From the NCBI GenBank assembly GCA_018813975.1, contig JAHJAQ010000001.1:1-5946 (forward strand): a stretch of 5,946 nucleotides of DNA. Reading direction: 5' to 3'. This stretch comes from Microcaldota archaeon (GTDB taxonomy: Archaea; Iainarchaeota; Iainarchaeia; Iainarchaeales; JAGVWC01). Made by a program: the position numbers and the translations under genes. Shown one piece after another: positions 5,707 to 5,946 of the stretch. Within the stretch, counting starts at the first letter, position 1, and each line of letters starts with the position of its first letter. The notes under the pieces are model-generated. The model had not been told where the DNA came from. It saw only the letters and a program-made list of their open reading frames with translations, and ran no database searches.

Positions 5707-5731
5707 CGATTTTGGGAAAATACTATAAACT

Positions 5732-5946
5732 ATGAATCATCAGGCATCTTACAAGGAATTGCTAGCCAAGCTGCAAGAAAAAACCGGCAAAACCGAGGAA
5801 GCCATAAACAAACAGCTAGAAGAAAAAACCAAAAAATTTTCCGGATTATTAAGCAAAGAAGCCGCTTTGTTCTTGCTCGCCAAAGAAGCCGGTATTACCC
5901 CAAACCAAGATCGATTGGTGGAATTAACCCCCATCAATCAATTACA
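5732..5946 (+). CDS. RPA-like single-stranded DNA-binding protein, N-terminal part (cut by window end)
   Basis: Seventy-one residues are visible and the frame is open to the edge. The pattern is a helical N-terminal module of archaeal replication protein A: YKELLAKLQEKTGKTEEAIN, then a Lys/Glu-rich helix, then LLSKEAALFLLAKEAGI (family: 'LisxexAxxlvakelGi'), then VELTPINQL, which fits the lead-in to a first OB-fold strand. RPA coats single-stranded DNA in replication, recombination and repair. The OB folds themselves would lie beyond the window. The same helical module can precede other OB-fold proteins, so the exact member is uncertain. It is transcribed away from the GGGP synthase gene, with 84 bp between the two starts. 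Confidence 0.72.
   Translation, partial: MNHQASYKELLAKLQEKTGKTEEAINKQLEEKTKKFSGLLSKEAALFLLAKEAGITPNQDRLVELTPINQL

Noticed and set aside
5722..5729. ACTATAAA as TATA box of the RPA-like gene
   Set aside because: It lies only about 3 bases before the ATG, too close to direct a transcript that contains the start codon.
1..5946. CRISPR arrays, tRNA or rRNA genes, insertion sequences
   Set aside because: I saw no regularly spaced repeats, no cloverleaf-like sequence and no transposase-like protein or terminal repeats.

Overview
The window comes from an archaeon. The clearest marker is geranylgeranylglyceryl phosphate synthase at 5647-4847, the enzyme that makes the first ether bond of archaeal lipids. 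The partial GxGD prepilin peptidase and the RPA-type N-terminus at the right edge agree with this. The DNA is AT-rich (about 40% GC by eye) and very compact: genes overlap or abut, several starts are TTG or GTG, and two putative TATA boxes sit where they would give nearly leaderless mRNAs. A small-genome lineage such as a DPANN archaeon is a reasonable guess, but this is inferred from style and not from a marker gene.

Layout. At 1-738 (+) is the 3' part of a membrane prepilin/preflagellin peptidase whose start lies left of the window. From 3255 to 668 on the minus strand runs a tightly packed four-gene series: an MntA-like nucleotidyltransferase antitoxin, a HepT-like HEPN ribonuclease toxin, an RNA 3'-terminal phosphate cyclase (RtcA) and an unrecognised basic 201-residue protein. 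Neighbouring genes in this series overlap by 17 nt, are separated by 5 nt, and overlap by 4 nt. The last gene overlaps the 3' end of the peptidase gene by 71 nt, tail to tail.

The 198-bp region 3256-3453 separates this series from a plus-strand pair. It contains an 8-bp inverted repeat next to the mntA start and a short open frame without a usual start codon. The plus-strand pair is an extended short-chain dehydrogenase/epimerase (3454-4407) and a MazG-type nucleotide pyrophosphohydrolase (4445-4846). MazG ends exactly where the convergent GGGP synthase gene ends. An 84-bp divergent promoter region (5648-5731) then leads to the start of an RPA-like single-stranded DNA-binding protein that runs off the right edge.

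Functional reading. The most interesting block is the minus-strand series, where a HEPN RNase and its nucleotidylating antitoxin sit directly in front of an RNA-end-modifying enzyme and a basic protein of unknown function. HEPN nucleases typically cut RNA by metal-independent chemistry involving the 2'-OH, and RtcA acts on RNA 3'-phosphate ends. A shared RNA cleavage and end-processing role is therefore a testable hypothesis, not a demonstrated fact. The other genes look like housekeeping: lipid synthesis, DNA replication and repair, nucleotide-pool cleaning, sugar or lipid redox chemistry, and surface-filament maturation.
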